Positions 1 through 10,048 of a stretch of DNA of 64,000 bases are shown here, one piece after another. The position numbers and the translations under genes are program-made. How positions within the stretch are numbered: the stretch's first letter is position 1; each line of letters begins with the position of its first letter. The notes under the pieces are model-generated. The model made no database searches. It was not told the origin of the DNA and saw only the letters and a program-made list of their open reading frames with translations. Source of the stretch: Streptomyces sp. RKAG293 (GTDB lineage: Bacteria > Actinomycetota > Actinomycetes > Streptomycetales > Streptomycetaceae); assembly GCF_023701745.1 (NCBI RefSeq), contig NZ_JAJOZB010000001.1, forward strand, positions 434,001 through 498,000, in the 5' to 3' direction.

Positions 1-295
1 GCTCATCACCGCGCTGACCGGCAGCGCCGTTGCGGTACTGGCCGGAGTGACGCTGTTCGGCATCGGATTCGGCATCGCGCAGAACGCCACGCTCACCTTG
101 ATGTACGCCCGCGTGCCCGCGTCCGGCTACGGCACGGTGAGCGCCCTGTGGAACTTCGCGTACGACGCCGGGATGGGAGTCGGCGCCGTCGGCTACGGCG
201 CGATCGCCGCACACACCGGGTATCCGGCAGCGTTCGCACTGACCGCCGCGTTGATGCTGCTCGCGTTGTGGCCGGCGTGCCAGGACCGTCGATGA
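1..295 (+). CDS. MFS transporter, C-terminal part (partial at left edge)
   Basis: The reading frame is open from the window edge to a TGA at 293-295, so only about the last 97 residues are visible. They contain alternating hydrophobic helices with glycine-rich turns, for example FGIGFGIAQNATLTLMYARV and an aromatic segment near NFAYDAGMGVGAVGYG. This matches the final three or four transmembrane segments of a major facilitator superfamily drug or sugar exporter. The last residues are charged (ACQDRR), as expected for a cytoplasmic tail. The substrate cannot be inferred from this piece. Confidence 0.75.
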   Translation, partial: LITALTGSAVAVLAGVTLFGIGFGIAQNATLTLMYARVPASGYGTVSALWNFAYDAGMGVGAVGYGAIAAHTGYPAAFALTAALMLLALWPACQDRR

Positions 296-360
296 GCCTG
301 TGTTCTCTGGTCTGGCGCCGTACCGGACGGCGGACTCCTCGTCCCGTCAGTCGCTGCTCG

Positions 361-1188
361 TCACTGCGACCCCGCGGCCACCAGCGTCGCGGTGATGGGT
401 TCGAGCTCGGCGACCAGCTCGTCGAGCTCGGAGGGAGACAGGGCGTCGTACGGCGGGGCGGCGAGCTCGTCGGTGAGGGCTTCGATGCGTTCCTTCGCCT
501 CGCGGCCGGCGTCGGTGAACCGGCCGTCGGTGTCGACGAGCCCGCGCTCGCGCAAGCCGTCCATGACCGCGGCCAGCCGCTCCTTCGGCAGGTGGTGGAT
601 GCGCCCGAACGACTCCGGCGGGTGGATGCCCTGCTCCAGCGCGGACAGCACATGGGCCTCGGTGCCGCCGATGCGGGCGCCGACGAGAGCGGCGATGTGC
701 CCGTCACCGCGGTGCTCGCGCAGCATCGTCGCTGAATGCCACAGCCGGGCGGCCGGGTCGCTGGGCACCGGAAGGGCGCGCATCCCGGCGTACATCACCC
801 GGCCTTCCGTGGGCGCGTTCGTCGCGGCTTTGGTGGTCAGGTCGGCGGCGCGCACCAGGCCCGGGGAGCCGGCCAGCTCGGGGCCGAGGATCCGCCGTAG
901 GGAGGCCGCGCTGCCCCGCTCCCGCGCGGCGACGGACGCCTCGGGCGGGATCGTCTCCCACGCACTCGGGATGTGCCGCGCGGCTTCCCCGTCGGCGAAG
1001 CTGTAGAACGCCGCGTGCACGACCTGCGCCGGCACCCGCCCCAGCGGCGCGGCGCGGCTGGCGAAGTAGCCGTCCCAGTAGGTGCGGTGGCCGAGTGCGG
1101 CCAACTCCTCGTTGCACTCGTCGGCAAGGAAGGTGACCAGGCAGATCGGCTCCAGGAGCTCGAACATGCGGCGGGCGGTGTGAGTCAT
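361..1188 (-). CDS. SCO6745-like helical protein with winged-helix-like C-terminus
   Basis: A 275-residue soluble protein. I chose the ATG at 1188 (MTHTARRMFELLEPICLVTF) because the family begins with this segment; an upstream ATG at 1245 would only add a low-complexity extension. The C-terminal half (around HLPKERLAAVMDGLRERGLV and TDAGREAKERIEALTDEL) resembles a MarR-type winged helix, and the N-terminal half is all helical. This arrangement is the actinobacterial SCO6745 family, of unknown biochemical role. It lies 66 bases downstream of the aldo/keto reductase on the same strand and is probably co-transcribed with it. Family call is from recognition of the sequence pattern; function is not known. 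Confidence 0.8.
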   Translation of the reverse strand: MTHTARRMFELLEPICLVTFLADECNEELAALGHRTYWDGYFASRAAPLGRVPAQVVHAAFYSFADGEAARHIPSAWETIPPEASVAARERGSAASLRRILGPELAGSPGLVRAADLTTKAATNAPTEGRVMYAGMRALPVPSDPAARLWHSATMLREHRGDGHIAALVGARIGGTEAHVLSALEQGIHPPESFGRIHHLPKERLAAVMDGLRERGLVDTDGRFTDAGREAKERIEALTDELAAPPYDALSPSELDELVAELEPITATLVAAGSQ

Positions 1189-1254
1189 GGCCTCCATCAT
1201 GCCCGCGGTCACGCCCCCGTGGAGCAGGACGGGACGGGCGGCCACGCCGACGCT

Positions 1255-2205
1255 CTACGGCAGCGGCGCTCCGCGGGCGGTGAGCCACAGGTCGTACCAT
1301 TCCGCGTGGCTGAGCTGTGGCTCCCCCGTTGCGGCGTCGCGGCAGGCCCGGATGCGTTCGGGACGGACGGTGCCGACGACCGGGACCACGCCTGCGGGGT
1401 GTCGTTGCAGCCACCACAGGAGGATCGTCTCGGCACTCGTGTCCTTCTCCTTGGCCAGCGCCTCGACGAGCCGCGCGGTCGCCTGCTCGTCGGGTGTCTC
1501 CTGGCGACCGGAGTAGCGCCCTTGGGCGAGGGCTCCCCACGCCTGGAGCTGCACTCCGTTGGCGCGGCAGTACTCGAGCGTTCCCAGCGGGAACCCGACC
1601 GTCGCTACCTGCGGCGTGTTCACCACGACGCCCGCCTCGACCCAGCCCCGCTGCCGCAGGCTCATCTCCAACTGGTCGGCGACCAGCGGCATCTCCAGCG
1701 ACCCCTGCAGATGCGCGATCTGCGCGGCGCTCATGTTCGAGACGCCGAAGCGCCGCACCAGGCCCTGCCGGTGCAGTGAGGTCAGTGCCTCGGCGACATC
1801 GTCGGGGTCCGCCAGCGGGTCCGGCCTGTGCAGGAGCAGGACATCGAGAACGTCGGTGCGCAGCCGGGCCAGGCTCTGTTCCACGCGCTCCACGATGGTG
1901 GTGCCGCGCAGGTCGTAGATCCCCGGACGGTCCCCGTCCTTGAGGCGGATACCGCACTTGGTCTGCACGACGATGCGCTTCCGCAGCTCCGGGTCGCGGC
2001 CGAGGATCTCGCCGAACACCGCTTCCGCCTTGCCGCTCCGGTAGATGTCCGCGTGGTCGAACGTGTTGATGCCGCTGTCCAGGGCCGCTTCCACGGCGGC
2101 TTCCGCGACCGCGATGTCCTGCGCGGTGTAGGGCTCGTGGCCCCAGCTGCCACCCAGCCCCATGCACCCGTAGATGAGCCGGCCGGTCTCTGTCTGTTCC
2201 GCCAT
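1255..2205 (-). CDS. Aldo/keto reductase (YdhF-like)
   Basis: A 316-residue NADPH-dependent oxidoreductase with the (beta/alpha)8 aldo/keto reductase fold. Visible landmarks are the N-terminal IYGCMGLGGSW, the catalytic Asp/Tyr region GINTFDHADIYRSGKAEAVF, the catalytic Lys segment RIVVQTKCGIR, the His strand DVLLLHRPDPL, and the cofactor-binding C-terminus VVGTVRPERI. The set is closest to the E. coli YdhF group. A GTG at 2214 is an alternative start three codons upstream. It is the first gene of a likely two-gene operon with the SCO6745-like gene and is divergent from the sugar importer operon. The substrate is unknown. Confidence 0.85.
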   Translation of the reverse strand: MAEQTETGRLIYGCMGLGGSWGHEPYTAQDIAVAEAAVEAALDSGINTFDHADIYRSGKAEAVFGEILGRDPELRKRIVVQTKCGIRLKDGDRPGIYDLRGTTIVERVEQSLARLRTDVLDVLLLHRPDPLADPDDVAEALTSLHRQGLVRRFGVSNMSAAQIAHLQGSLEMPLVADQLEMSLRQRGWVEAGVVVNTPQVATVGFPLGTLEYCRANGVQLQAWGALAQGRYSGRQETPDEQATARLVEALAKEKDTSAETILLWWLQRHPAGVVPVVGTVRPERIRACRDAATGEPQLSHAEWYDLWLTARGAPLP

Positions 2206-2439
2206 CTTCGTCACGGGGCCACCCTACGACCGGACCATCGTGAGGCCGCGGTGATCGCCGTCCAGGGTCGTCAAGCGGAACGTCCTGCGTGCCGAGGCCG
2301 GCAGATGGGCGCCACGAAAGGCACGGGCGCTGCGCCATCCGGTCGGTTCGGGCGGAACTTCGGAAGTGTCACCGGACGGATGCCGATCGTCTCCCTACCG
2401 TGAGCACCCCAGGAGGGTTCCCCACAGCTGGAGTGTGAG

Positions 2440-3717
2440 ATGCGTAGGCGCCGGACCTTGCGCGCGCGGTGGCCGGCCGCCCTCGCGGCCCTTCCGCTGC
2501 TCGCCTCCGCTCTCGCGGGGTGCGGAAGCAGCGGTGGCGGCGGTCCGGTGACGCTGAACTGGTACAACTTCCCCGACGATTCCGGCGCGTTGCAACAGGC
2601 GGCCGAGCGGTGCAGCCAGGCCTCGAAGGGTCAGTACCAGATCCGGTACAACAAACTGCCGCGGACGGCGGACGGGCAGCGGCAGCAGTTGGTGCGGCGG
2701 CTGGCCGCACACGACGCCGGGGTCGACATCATGGGCCTCGACGTCACCTGGCCCGCGGAGTTCGCCGAGGCGGGCTGGGTCCGCGAGTGGACGGGGGCGT
2801 TGAGGGAACAGGCGACCACGGACACCCTGAAGGCCGCGGTGCAGACCGCGACCTGGAAGGACCGGCTGTACGCCGTCCCCTACAACTCCAACACCCAGCT
2901 CCTGTGGTACCGCGACGACCTGGTGCCGGTGCCCCCGAAGAGCTGGGCCGAGATGCTGGCCCAGGCCGACGCGCTGGCGAAGGCGGGCAAGCCGCACCAC
3001 GTCGAGATCCAGGGCGCCCAGTACGAGGGCCTGACGGTCTGGTTCAACACTCTGGTCACCAGCGCGGGCGGGTCGATCCTCACCCCGGACGCCCAGGCGC
3101 CCTCGCTCGGCCCGCCGGCCGTCGTCGCCGCCGGAATCATGCGCGACACCGCCCGGTCCGCCGCCGCGGACCCGTCGCTGTCCAACCAGATGGAGGACGA
3201 GAACCGGCTCGCCATGGAGTCCGGAACGGCGGCCTTCGAACTCAACTACCCGTTCGTCTACCCGTCGATGAAGGCCAACCAGCCGAAGCTCTTCAAACAC
3301 TTCCGATGGGCCCCCTACCCCGGCGTGACCGCCGGCCGGCCGGCCACCGTGACCATCGGCGGCATCGACCTCGCCGTCGGCGCCTACAGCAAGCACCCCG
3401 ACCTCGCGTTCCAGGCCACGCTGTGCCTGCGCGACCGCGACAACCAGCTCACCAACGCCCTCAAGGGCGGGCTGCCGCCCTCGCTGCGCAGCCTCTACCA
3501 GGCCGCCGAACTGACGAAGAGCTACCCCTTCGCCGCCGACGTGCTGAACGCGCTGGACACGGCGAGCGTGCGACCGCGGACCCCCGCCTACCAGAACGTG
3601 TCGATCGCCATCGCACACACCCTCTCGCCGCCGGCCGCGATCCGGCCCGCGAGCACCGTCTCCGACCTCCGGGGCCAGATCGAGGACGCCCTCGGTTCCA
3701 AGGGGTTGATCCCGTGA
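2440..3717 (+). CDS. ABC transporter sugar-binding lipoprotein, LpqY-like
   Basis: A 425-residue extracellular solute-binding protein. The N-terminus is basic followed by a hydrophobic stretch and a lipobox ending LASALAGC, so Cys28 should be lipidated. The mature part has the family 1 (maltose-type) binding fold: VTLNWYNFPDDSG, DIMGLDVTWPAEFAEAGW, VPYNSNTQLLWYRDDLVP, and a C-terminus resembling LpqY (PAYQNVSIAIAHTLSPP). LpqY homologues capture trehalose for recycling, so trehalose or a related disaccharide is the best guess. It is first of a tightly packed importer operon; the next GTG overlaps its stop codon. No hydrolase gene is linked, so the substrate rests on similarity alone. Confidence 0.85.
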   Translation: MRRRRTLRARWPAALAALPLLASALAGCGSSGGGGPVTLNWYNFPDDSGALQQAAERCSQASKGQYQIRYNKLPRTADGQRQQLVRRLAAHDAGVDIMGLDVTWPAEFAEAGWVREWTGALREQATTDTLKAAVQTATWKDRLYAVPYNSNTQLLWYRDDLVPVPPKSWAEMLAQADALAKAGKPHHVEIQGAQYEGLTVWFNTLVTSAGGSILTPDAQAPSLGPPAVVAAGIMRDTARSAAADPSLSNQMEDENRLAMESGTAAFELNYPFVYPSMKANQPKLFKHFRWAPYPGVTAGRPATVTIGGIDLAVGAYSKHPDLAFQATLCLRDRDNQLTNALKGGLPPSLRSLYQAAELTKSYPFAADVLNALDTASVRPRTPAYQNVSIAIAHTLSPPAAIRPASTVSDLRGQIEDALGSKGLIP

Positions 3718-4640
3718 GCACCGCCACGAAGGCCGCCGCCGGGCACGGCCGGGCCGAACTGTCCGAGGGCGCCCGCCAGGAGCGGCGGCTCGGGCTGCTG
3801 CTCTGCGCGCCGGCGGTGATCGTGATGGTCGCCGTCACCGCCTACCCGATCGCCTACGCGGTCTACCTCTCGCTCCAGCGCTACGACCTGCGGTTCCCCG
3901 GGCAGGCCCGGTGGATCTGGTTCGACAACTACGCGGCTGTGCTGTCCTCGCCGTTCTGGTGGCAGGCCCTGTGGGTGACCGCCCTCATCACGCTGGTGTC
4001 GGTGGCGATCGAGCTGGTCCTCGGCATGGCGCTGGCGCTGGTGATGCACCGGGCCGTCTTCGGCCGGGGCGCCGTCCGTACCGCCGTCCTGATCCCGTAC
4101 GGCATCGTCACCGTCGTCGCCGCGTACTCCTGGCAGTACGCGTGGACCCCGGGCACCGGCTACCTCGCGGCGCTGCTGCCGGCGGGCAGCGCGCCGCTGA
4201 CCGACCAGTGGCAGGCCATCGGACTGATCATCCTCGCCGAGGTGTGGAAGACCACGCCGTTCATGGCGCTGCTGCTGCTCGCCGGACTGGCGCTCGTCCC
4301 GGGTGAGACGGTCAGGGCCGCGATGGTCGACGGTGCCACGTTCTGGCAGCGGCTGCGGCTGGTGATCCTGCCGCTGATGAAACCGGCCATCCTGGTCGCC
4401 CTGCTGTTCCGCACCCTGGACGCGTTCCGGATCTTCGACAACATCTACGTCCTGACCGGCGGCTCGAACGACACCGGATCGGTCTCGATCCTCGGCTACG
4501 ACAACCTGTTCACCGCCCTCAACCTCGGCATCGGGTCGGCGATCTCGGTGCTGATCTTCCTGTGCGTGGCGGTGCTCGCCTTCATCTTCATCAAGATCTT
4601 CGGCGCCGCGGCGCCGGGCGGCGAACCGGAGCGGCGATGA
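3714..4640 (+). CDS. ABC transporter permease, SugA-like
   Basis: A 308-residue inner-membrane permease with six predicted helices. The GTG start at 3714 overlaps the upstream stop (GTGA). The first helix is [20 protein letters not shown] and the EAA loop that contacts the ATPase is [20 protein letters not shown], near residue 205. These features place it in the MalF/SugA branch of carbohydrate uptake permeases. It forms a heterodimer with the next gene product, reached through an ATGA-type overlap, and imports the sugar delivered by the upstream lipoprotein. Confidence 0.88.
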   Translation: MSTATKAAAGHGRAELSEGARQERRLGLLLCAPAVIVMVAVTAYPIAYAVYLSLQRYDLRFPGQARWIWFDNYAAVLSSPFWWQALWVTALITLVSVAIELVLGMALALVMHRAVFGRGAVRTAVLIPYGIVTVVAAYSWQYAWTPGTGYLAALLPAGSAPLTDQWQAIGLIILAEVWKTTPFMALLLLAGLALVPGETVRAAMVDGATFWQRLRLVILPLMKPAILVALLFRTLDAFRIFDNIYVLTGGSNDTGSVSILGYDNLFTALNLGIGSAISVLIFLCVAVLAFIFIKIFGAAAPGGEPERR

Positions 4641-5470
4641 TGTCCCACCGCGGAAAGACCCTGACCAGCTGGAGCATCGTCAACCTCATCGTGGTGCTGT
4701 ACGCGCTGTTCCCGGTCTGGTGGATCGTGGCGCTCTCGTTCAAGGACCCGAGCACCCTCAGCGACGGCAACTTCATCCCGCGCAAATGGACCTGGGCGAA
4801 CTACCGCGGCATCTTCCAGACCTCGGAGTTCACCCGGGCGCTGATCAACTCGATCGGCATCGCCCTGATCGCCACCACGATCGCGGTCGTCCTCGGCACG
4901 ATGGCCGCCTACGCGGTCGCCCGGCTGCGATTCCCCGGCAAGCGGCTGCTGATCGGGATGTCGCTGCTGATCGCGATGTTCCCACCGATCTCGCTGGTCT
5001 CACCGCTGTTCAACATCGAGCGGGTACTGGGGATCTTCGACACCTGGCCGGGTCTGATCATTCCCTACATGACCTTCTCCCTGCCGCTGGCGATCTACAC
5101 GCTGTCCGCGTTCTTCCGGGAGATCCCCTGGGACCTGGAGAAGGCCGCCAAGATGGACGGCGCCACCCCGGCCCAGGCGTTCCGCCTGGTGATCGCGCCG
5201 CTCGCCGCGCCCGGCGTGTTCACCACCGGGATCCTGGTCTTCATCTTCTGCTGGAACGACTTCCTGTTCGCGATCTCGCTGACCTCCACCACCGCCGCCC
5301 GCACCGTCCCGGCGGCGATCGCCTTCTTCACCGGCAGTTCGCAGTTCCAGCAGCCCGCCGGGTCCATCGCCGCGGCCGCCGTGGTGATCACCGTACCCAT
5401 CGTGATCTTCGTGTTGCTGTTCCAACGCCGCATCGTCGCCGGCCTCACCGCCGGCGCAGTCAAGGGATAA
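4637..5470 (+). CDS. ABC transporter permease, SugB-like
   Basis: A 277-residue second permease of the importer. Its ATG at 4637 overlaps the TGA of the previous gene; a second ATG at 4640 is possible. It has six hydrophobic helices and the EAA motif [20 protein letters not shown] around residue 180, typical of MalG/SugB subunits. The short N-terminus and the segment [17 protein letters not shown] are usual for this branch. It pairs with the upstream permease and is followed after 34 bases by the ATPase gene. Confidence 0.88.
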   Translation: MMSHRGKTLTSWSIVNLIVVLYALFPVWWIVALSFKDPSTLSDGNFIPRKWTWANYRGIFQTSEFTRALINSIGIALIATTIAVVLGTMAAYAVARLRFPGKRLLIGMSLLIAMFPPISLVSPLFNIERVLGIFDTWPGLIIPYMTFSLPLAIYTLSAFFREIPWDLEKAAKMDGATPAQAFRLVIAPLAAPGVFTTGILVFIFCWNDFLFAISLTSTTAARTVPAAIAFFTGSSQFQQPAGSIAAAAVVITVPIVIFVLLFQRRIVAGLTAGAVKG

Positions 5471-5504
5471 CCGGCCCATCCGGGCGGGACCAGGAAGGCA
5501 GACC

Positions 5505-6665
5505 GTGGCCGAGATCGTCCTCGACGGCATCACCAAGCGCTACCCCGACGGCGCCCTTGCCGTGAACGACTTCAACCTCACCATCGCCGAAGGGGAGTTC
5601 GTCATCCTGGTCGGCCCCTCCGGCTGCGGCAAGTCCACCACTCTCAACATGATCGCGGGCCTGGAGGACATCACCGAGGGCACCCTGCGGATCGACGGAC
5701 AGGTCGTCAACGACCGCGCCCCCAAAGACCGCGACATCGCCATGGTGTTCCAGAGCTACGCCCTGTACCCGCACATGAACGTCCGCGAGAACATGGGCTT
5801 CGCGCTCAAACTCGCCAAGACCGACAAGGCCGTCATCAACGCCAAGGTGGAGGAGGCCGCCCGCATCCTCGACCTCACCCAGCACCTGGACCGCAAACCC
5901 GCCAACCTCTCCGGCGGCCAGCGCCAGCGGGTCGCGATGGGCCGCGCCATCGTCCGCGACCCCAAGGCCTTCCTGATGGACGAGCCGCTCTCCAACCTCG
6001 ACGCCAAACTCCGTGTCCAGATGCGCACGCAGATCGCCGCCCTGCAGCGCCGCCTCGGCACCACCACCGTCTATGTCACCCACGACCAGGTCGAGGCCAT
6101 GACGCTGGGCGACCGTGTCGTGGTGATGCGCGGCGGCCTCGTCCAGCAGGTCGGCACGCCGCAGCACCTCTACGACGCACCGGTCAACCTCTTCGTCGCC
6201 GGCTTCATCGGTTCCCCCGGCATGAACTTCCTCAATGCCACCCTGGGGAACGGTGTCCTGCGGACCTCGCTCGGTGACCTCCCGCTCGAGGACCGGGCGC
6301 GGCGCGTGCTGGAACGGGGGAACGCGTCCCGCGAACTCATCGTCGGCATCCGGCCCGAGGACTTCGAGGACGCCGCCCTGACCGAACAGCGGGGGCCGGG
6401 GTGGTGTGCACCGCCACCGTCGAGGTGCGTGAATCGGTCGGCTCCGACGTGTACGTCCACTTCACCGAGGAGGGCGGGCCCGCCGGCTCCTCCGAACTCG
6501 CCGAACTCGCCGCCGACTCCGGCCGCGCGGACACCGGCATGCAGGGACACCAGATCGTCGCCCGCCTCAGCCCCGCCACCCGCGCCGCCGAGGGCGAACC
6601 CCTGGAGCTGTGGATCAACACCCCTCGGATCCACGTGTTCGACCCCGCCACCGGGACGAACCTGA
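5505..6665 (+). CDS. ABC transporter ATP-binding protein, SugC/MsiK type, with C-terminal frameshift
   Basis: The GTG start at 5505 is preceded by AGGAAG. The nucleotide-binding domain is complete: Walker [10 protein letters not shown] (residues 37-45), Q-loop [10 protein letters not shown], signature [12 protein letters not shown] (135 on) and Walker B/D-loop [11 protein letters not shown]. After about residue 296 the translation turns into Pro/Ser/Ala-rich sequence without homology, while frame +2 from about 6396 encodes [20 protein letters not shown] and continues to TGA at 6691, the usual OB-fold regulatory tail. Adding one G to the five-G run at 6391-6395 joins the two into a normal 395-residue protein. 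So this is a real frameshift in the regulatory domain or a base-calling error. The ATPase core should still form. Confidence 0.85.
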   Translation: MAEIVLDGITKRYPDGALAVNDFNLTIAEGEFVILVGPSGCGKSTTLNMIAGLEDITEGTLRIDGQVVNDRAPKDRDIAMVFQSYALYPHMNVRENMGFALKLAKTDKAVINAKVEEAARILDLTQHLDRKPANLSGGQRQRVAMGRAIVRDPKAFLMDEPLSNLDAKLRVQMRTQIAALQRRLGTTTVYVTHDQVEAMTLGDRVVVMRGGLVQQVGTPQHLYDAPVNLFVAGFIGSPGMNFLNATLGNGVLRTSLGDLPLEDRARRVLERGNASRELIVGIRPEDFEDAALTEQRGPGWCAPPPSRCVNRSAPTCTSTSPRRAGPPAPPNSPNSPPTPAARTPACRDTRSSPASAPPPAPPRANPWSCGSTPLGSTCSTPPPGRT

Positions 6666-6691
6666 CCCACCCCGAACGAGCGGAGGCCTGA

Positions 6692-7021
6692 CCGGCGACC
6701 CGGGGGCGGCTCGACTCGCATCAGGTGCGCAGGCACAGCCGCGCTGCGAAGGCCTCCGGAGTACAGTCGGGAACGCCCTGACGCGCCGGCTGCGCGGAAC
6801 GTGCCGTTCGGGACCGCGGCACCCAGGCACGCTGCTCGCGTCAAGGCGGCAGGGCTGGACATCGCTTACGACGAGCGCGAATCGCGCCCGCGCGAGATGG
6901 TCCGGCTCGTGGCGCCGTAACCCTGGTCCCCTGAGGTCGCCGACGGCGAATGCGGTCGGCCGGATTTCGGTGCAACGAATGCTCACTCCGGCCGAACCCC
7001 TGCGTCATCCGGCCCACCCAT
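6692..7021 (+). other. Intergenic region with a possible short gene remnant
   Basis: No complete gene is visible. The stretch 6800-6915 reads in one frame as VPFGTAAPRHAARVKAAGLD followed by IAYDERESRPREMVRLVAP and a TAA at 6913-6915, with codon use like a real protein end. It lacks a plausible start and domain, so it may be the remnant of a lost gene. The rest probably carries the promoter of the LuxR-type regulator. Confidence 0.3.
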
Positions 7022-9895
7022 GTGCACAATCTGAACGTGGCCAATCAGGGGACTCCTCCCGAGGTAGGCGTCTCGGCCCGTGAGGCCGAGGTTCTTGCCG
7101 CGCTCGGCGAACATCTGACCAACGCCGAGATCGCGGCTCGGCTGTTCATCTCCGTCCGTACCGTCGAGAGTCATGTCTCCTCGTTGCTGCGCAAGTTACA
7201 GGCGGACGATCGCCGAGACCTGGCCGCCGTATCGGCGAACCTGCCCTCCGGTCCGGCGGGCACGCCGACCGCGGGCGCCGCACTGCCGTCGCCGTTGACG
7301 TCGTTCGTGGGACGCGCGGCCGAACGTGCGGCGCTCTCCCAAGCGCTGCACGAGCACCGACTGGTCACGGCCGTCGGACCGGGCGGGGTCGGCAAGACCC
7401 GCCTGGCCCTGAGCGTCGCTGCGGACGCGAACGACCGCTTCGCCGACGGCGTGTGGTACGTCAACCTGGTACCGACGGTCGACCCGTTGATGGTCGCGTC
7501 GGCGATCGCGGACGCGCTCGGCCTCGGGGAGAGTCAGGGCCTCTCGGCGACGGACCACGTCGCCGGCTGGATGGCAGGCCGGGAAACGCTGCTCGTGCTG
7601 GACAACTGCGAGCACCTGCTGGACGGTGTGGCGGTCCTGCTGGAGCGGCTGCTCGCCGCCGGCCCCCGGCTGACGGTGCTCGCCACCAGCCGGGCCCGGT
7701 TGCTGGTGCCCTTCGAACGGGTCTTTCCGGTGCCGGGGCTGTCCATCGAAGCCGCTGACGGCGGTCCGGGTGACGCGGTCGAGCTGTTTCTCGGGCGGGC
7801 CGCTGCCGGCGGGAGCCTGCCGGTGTCCGTCGACAGGAAGCGCATCGGCGCGGTGTGCCGGAGCCTGGACGGCATGGCGCTGGCGATCGAACTGGCGGCT
7901 GCCCGGTACGCCTCGCTAGGGCTCGACGGGCTCGAAGCCGGGCTGGCCGACCGGCTGCGGTTGCTGAGTGGCGGACCACGGATCGATGACCGGCACCGCT
8001 CGTTGCGCTTGACGCTCGACTGGAGTTATGTGCTGCTGGCCGGCCCCGATCAGGCGGTGCTGCGCCGGATCTCGGTATTCACCGGACCGTTCACCGCCGG
8101 CGCCGCGGCTACGGTTCTGGCCGGTTGGCCGCCGGTGTCGGCCGGCGCGATGGCAACCGTCCTGGCCGGGCTCGCGGACCAGAGCTTGCTGATCGCCGTC
8201 ACCGAGCCCGGTGGGACGCGCTACCGCGCCCTGGAAACGATCCGTCAGTACGGTGCGGACCGGCTCGAAGAGGCAGAGGAGTCGGACGAGGCACTCTCAC
8301 GCCACCTCCACTGGTGTCTGGACAGGAGCACGGATCTCCAGGTCACCTCCCACGAGCCCATCCCGTCCTGGCGAGTTGCCTACGATCGGCTCGCCGACGA
8401 GCTGCGGGGCGCCCTGGCCTGGGCGGCAGGCAATTCCGAACACCGCCCCGACGCTTACCGGTTGGCCATCGGATTGGCCGAACTGAGCTTCACCCGGGGC
8501 CTGCCCGGCGAGTCGCAGCGGCGCTACCAGCAGGCGGCCGAGCTCGCCGCGGACGACCGGGACTCCGCCGATGCCTTGCGCAACGCCGCGGGCGCCGCCG
8601 AGTCACGACATGTCGGCAACGAGGCACTTCGGTTGCGCAGGGCCGCCGCCGACGCGGCCCTGCGCGCCGGCGACCGGGCCGGTGCGGCCGGTGACCTCGC
8701 CCGGAACGCCGAGCTGATCAACCGCATCCCCGGGCTCATGGCGACCGGGCCCGCGGTCGGGGAGGTGGAGGCGCTGATCGCCGAGGGGTGGTCGCTGGCC
8801 GGCGACGACCTGACCGCGCAGGCCCGGCTGCTCACCGCTGAGGCCTGCAACAGCTCACCGGCCGATCCGGTCACCGCCGAGCTGATCGAGCGTGCGCTCA
8901 CACTGGCCCGCCGCGTCGACGACCCGCTGATCCAGAGCGCCGTGCTCGACCAGCTCACCGCGGTACGGCTGGCTCGCGGGGACATCCGTGGCGCGGCGGC
9001 CGGCGCTTTGCAGCGCATCGAACTGCTGGCCCCGCTGCACGTGACGGCCGCGTCTGCGGTGGAGCTCTTCGACGCGCTCGGCATGGCCTGCAACTGCGCT
9101 CTCGCTGCCGGTGACCTACGAGCCGCAAGGGGCCATGCCGAGCGGCTGGGGGACCTGCCGTTCTACCGCGAGGAGGGCCACCTGACGACACGGCGGCTGC
9201 TCGTCGTCACGGCACTCGCGGGCGACTGGGACGAGACGGTCACGTTGGCGCGGCGATTCCGCGAGGGTTGGGAGCGGGCCGGTCGGCCACGTGCGGGCAA
9301 CCTCAGCGGCCCCGCGTACGCGGCGGCGACGGTCCACGGGCTGCGAGGGGACGACGACGCCCGGGATGTGTGGCTGGACATCGTGGACGCCCTCAGGACG
9401 CCGGTCTCGACGGCGGAACTTCATCGCTGCGGCGAAGTCTTCGACGCCCTGGCCCTGCTGCACCGCGGCCTGCCCCAGCAGGCGATGCAGGTGTTGAACA
9501 CGCCCCCGGAGCAGATGAACCATTGGGGCGACAGCGTGTGGCGTACCTGGTACGCCGCCCTGTGGGCCGAGTCCGCCGTCATGTCCGGGAACGAGGACGC
9601 CACAGCCCGCATCCAGCGCGCACGTTCGGCCACGGCGGGCAACTCGATCGCGGCCGCCATCGTCGACCGTGCGGCGGCCGTGAACGGGCGCGACGGCGGC
9701 CGCGACGCGTTGACCATCGCTGCCGCGACCCTTGCCGATGCCGGGTGCCGCTACCAGTGGGCCCGCACGCTCGTGTTCCTCGGCGGAGAGCAGCAAGCAC
9801 AGGGCGAGGCCGTGCTCGCGACGATGGGCGCGACGGCCATGGTCCTGCCTCCAGCCGGTCCGGCTTCCGGGGCCGGCGCACGTGGTGCGGAGTGA
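7022..9895 (+). CDS. Large LuxR-family regulator with N-terminal HTH and NB-ARC-type ATPase, TTA-containing
   Basis: About 957 residues. Counting from an alternative GTG at 7037, residues 11-60 form a LuxR/FixJ helix-turn-helix (VSAREAEVLAALGEHLTNAE, IAARLFISVRTVESHVSSLL), unusually at the N-terminus. It is followed by an NB-ARC/STAND ATPase with Walker A VGPGGVGKT (113-121) and Walker B LLVLDN (185-190), then a long helical tail resembling TPR sensor repeats. The start is uncertain (7022, 7037 or ATG 6950); no clear ribosome site decides it. A TTA leucine codon at 7196-7198 lies inside the HTH, so translation should depend on the bldA tRNA. The target genes are not evident; the gene stands alone between the importer and an IclR gene. 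Confidence 0.85.
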   Translation: MHNLNVANQGTPPEVGVSAREAEVLAALGEHLTNAEIAARLFISVRTVESHVSSLLRKLQADDRRDLAAVSANLPSGPAGTPTAGAALPSPLTSFVGRAAERAALSQALHEHRLVTAVGPGGVGKTRLALSVAADANDRFADGVWYVNLVPTVDPLMVASAIADALGLGESQGLSATDHVAGWMAGRETLLVLDNCEHLLDGVAVLLERLLAAGPRLTVLATSRARLLVPFERVFPVPGLSIEAADGGPGDAVELFLGRAAAGGSLPVSVDRKRIGAVCRSLDGMALAIELAAARYASLGLDGLEAGLADRLRLLSGGPRIDDRHRSLRLTLDWSYVLLAGPDQAVLRRISVFTGPFTAGAAATVLAGWPPVSAGAMATVLAGLADQSLLIAVTEPGGTRYRALETIRQYGADRLEEAEESDEALSRHLHWCLDRSTDLQVTSHEPIPSWRVAYDRLADELRGALAWAAGNSEHRPDAYRLAIGLAELSFTRGLPGESQRRYQQAAELAADDRDSADALRNAAGAAESRHVGNEALRLRRAAADAALRAGDRAGAAGDLARNAELINRIPGLMATGPAVGEVEALIAEGWSLAGDDLTAQARLLTAEACNSSPADPVTAELIERALTLARRVDDPLIQSAVLDQLTAVRLARGDIRGAAAGALQRIELLAPLHVTAASAVELFDALGMACNCALAAGDLRAARGHAERLGDLPFYREEGHLTTRRLLVVTALAGDWDETVTLARRFREGWERAGRPRAGNLSGPAYAAATVHGLRGDDDARDVWLDIVDALRTPVSTAELHRCGEVFDALALLHRGLPQQAMQVLNTPPEQMNHWGDSVWRTWYAALWAESAVMSGNEDATARIQRARSATAGNSIAAAIVDRAAAVNGRDGGRDALTIAAATLADAGCRYQWARTLVFLGGEQQAQGEAVLATMGATAMVLPPAGPASGAGARGAE

Positions 9896-10048
9896 CCGTC
9901 GACGGGCCGTCATAGGTTCGTCCGGCCCGGTGCCGGGACACAGCGCTCGGCGGTGCCGGTTGTTGTGATCATTCGCGTCTCCGCTCTTCGGCGCCGGTCC
10001 CCGATCCACCTGCGGGTAGGAGTGTGCGTCCCGACGTAGGAGGCGGGC

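Noticed and set aside
704..2338. Long minus-strand open frame of 544 codons
   Set aside because: It is the third-phase shadow of the aldo/keto reductase and SCO6745-like genes: arginine/proline-rich, no family features. High-GC genes routinely leave such frames open.
2469..3713. Upstream extension of the SugA-like permease frame
   Set aside because: The extension is read in the wrong phase of the binding-protein gene. The permease starts at the GTG overlapping the upstream stop.
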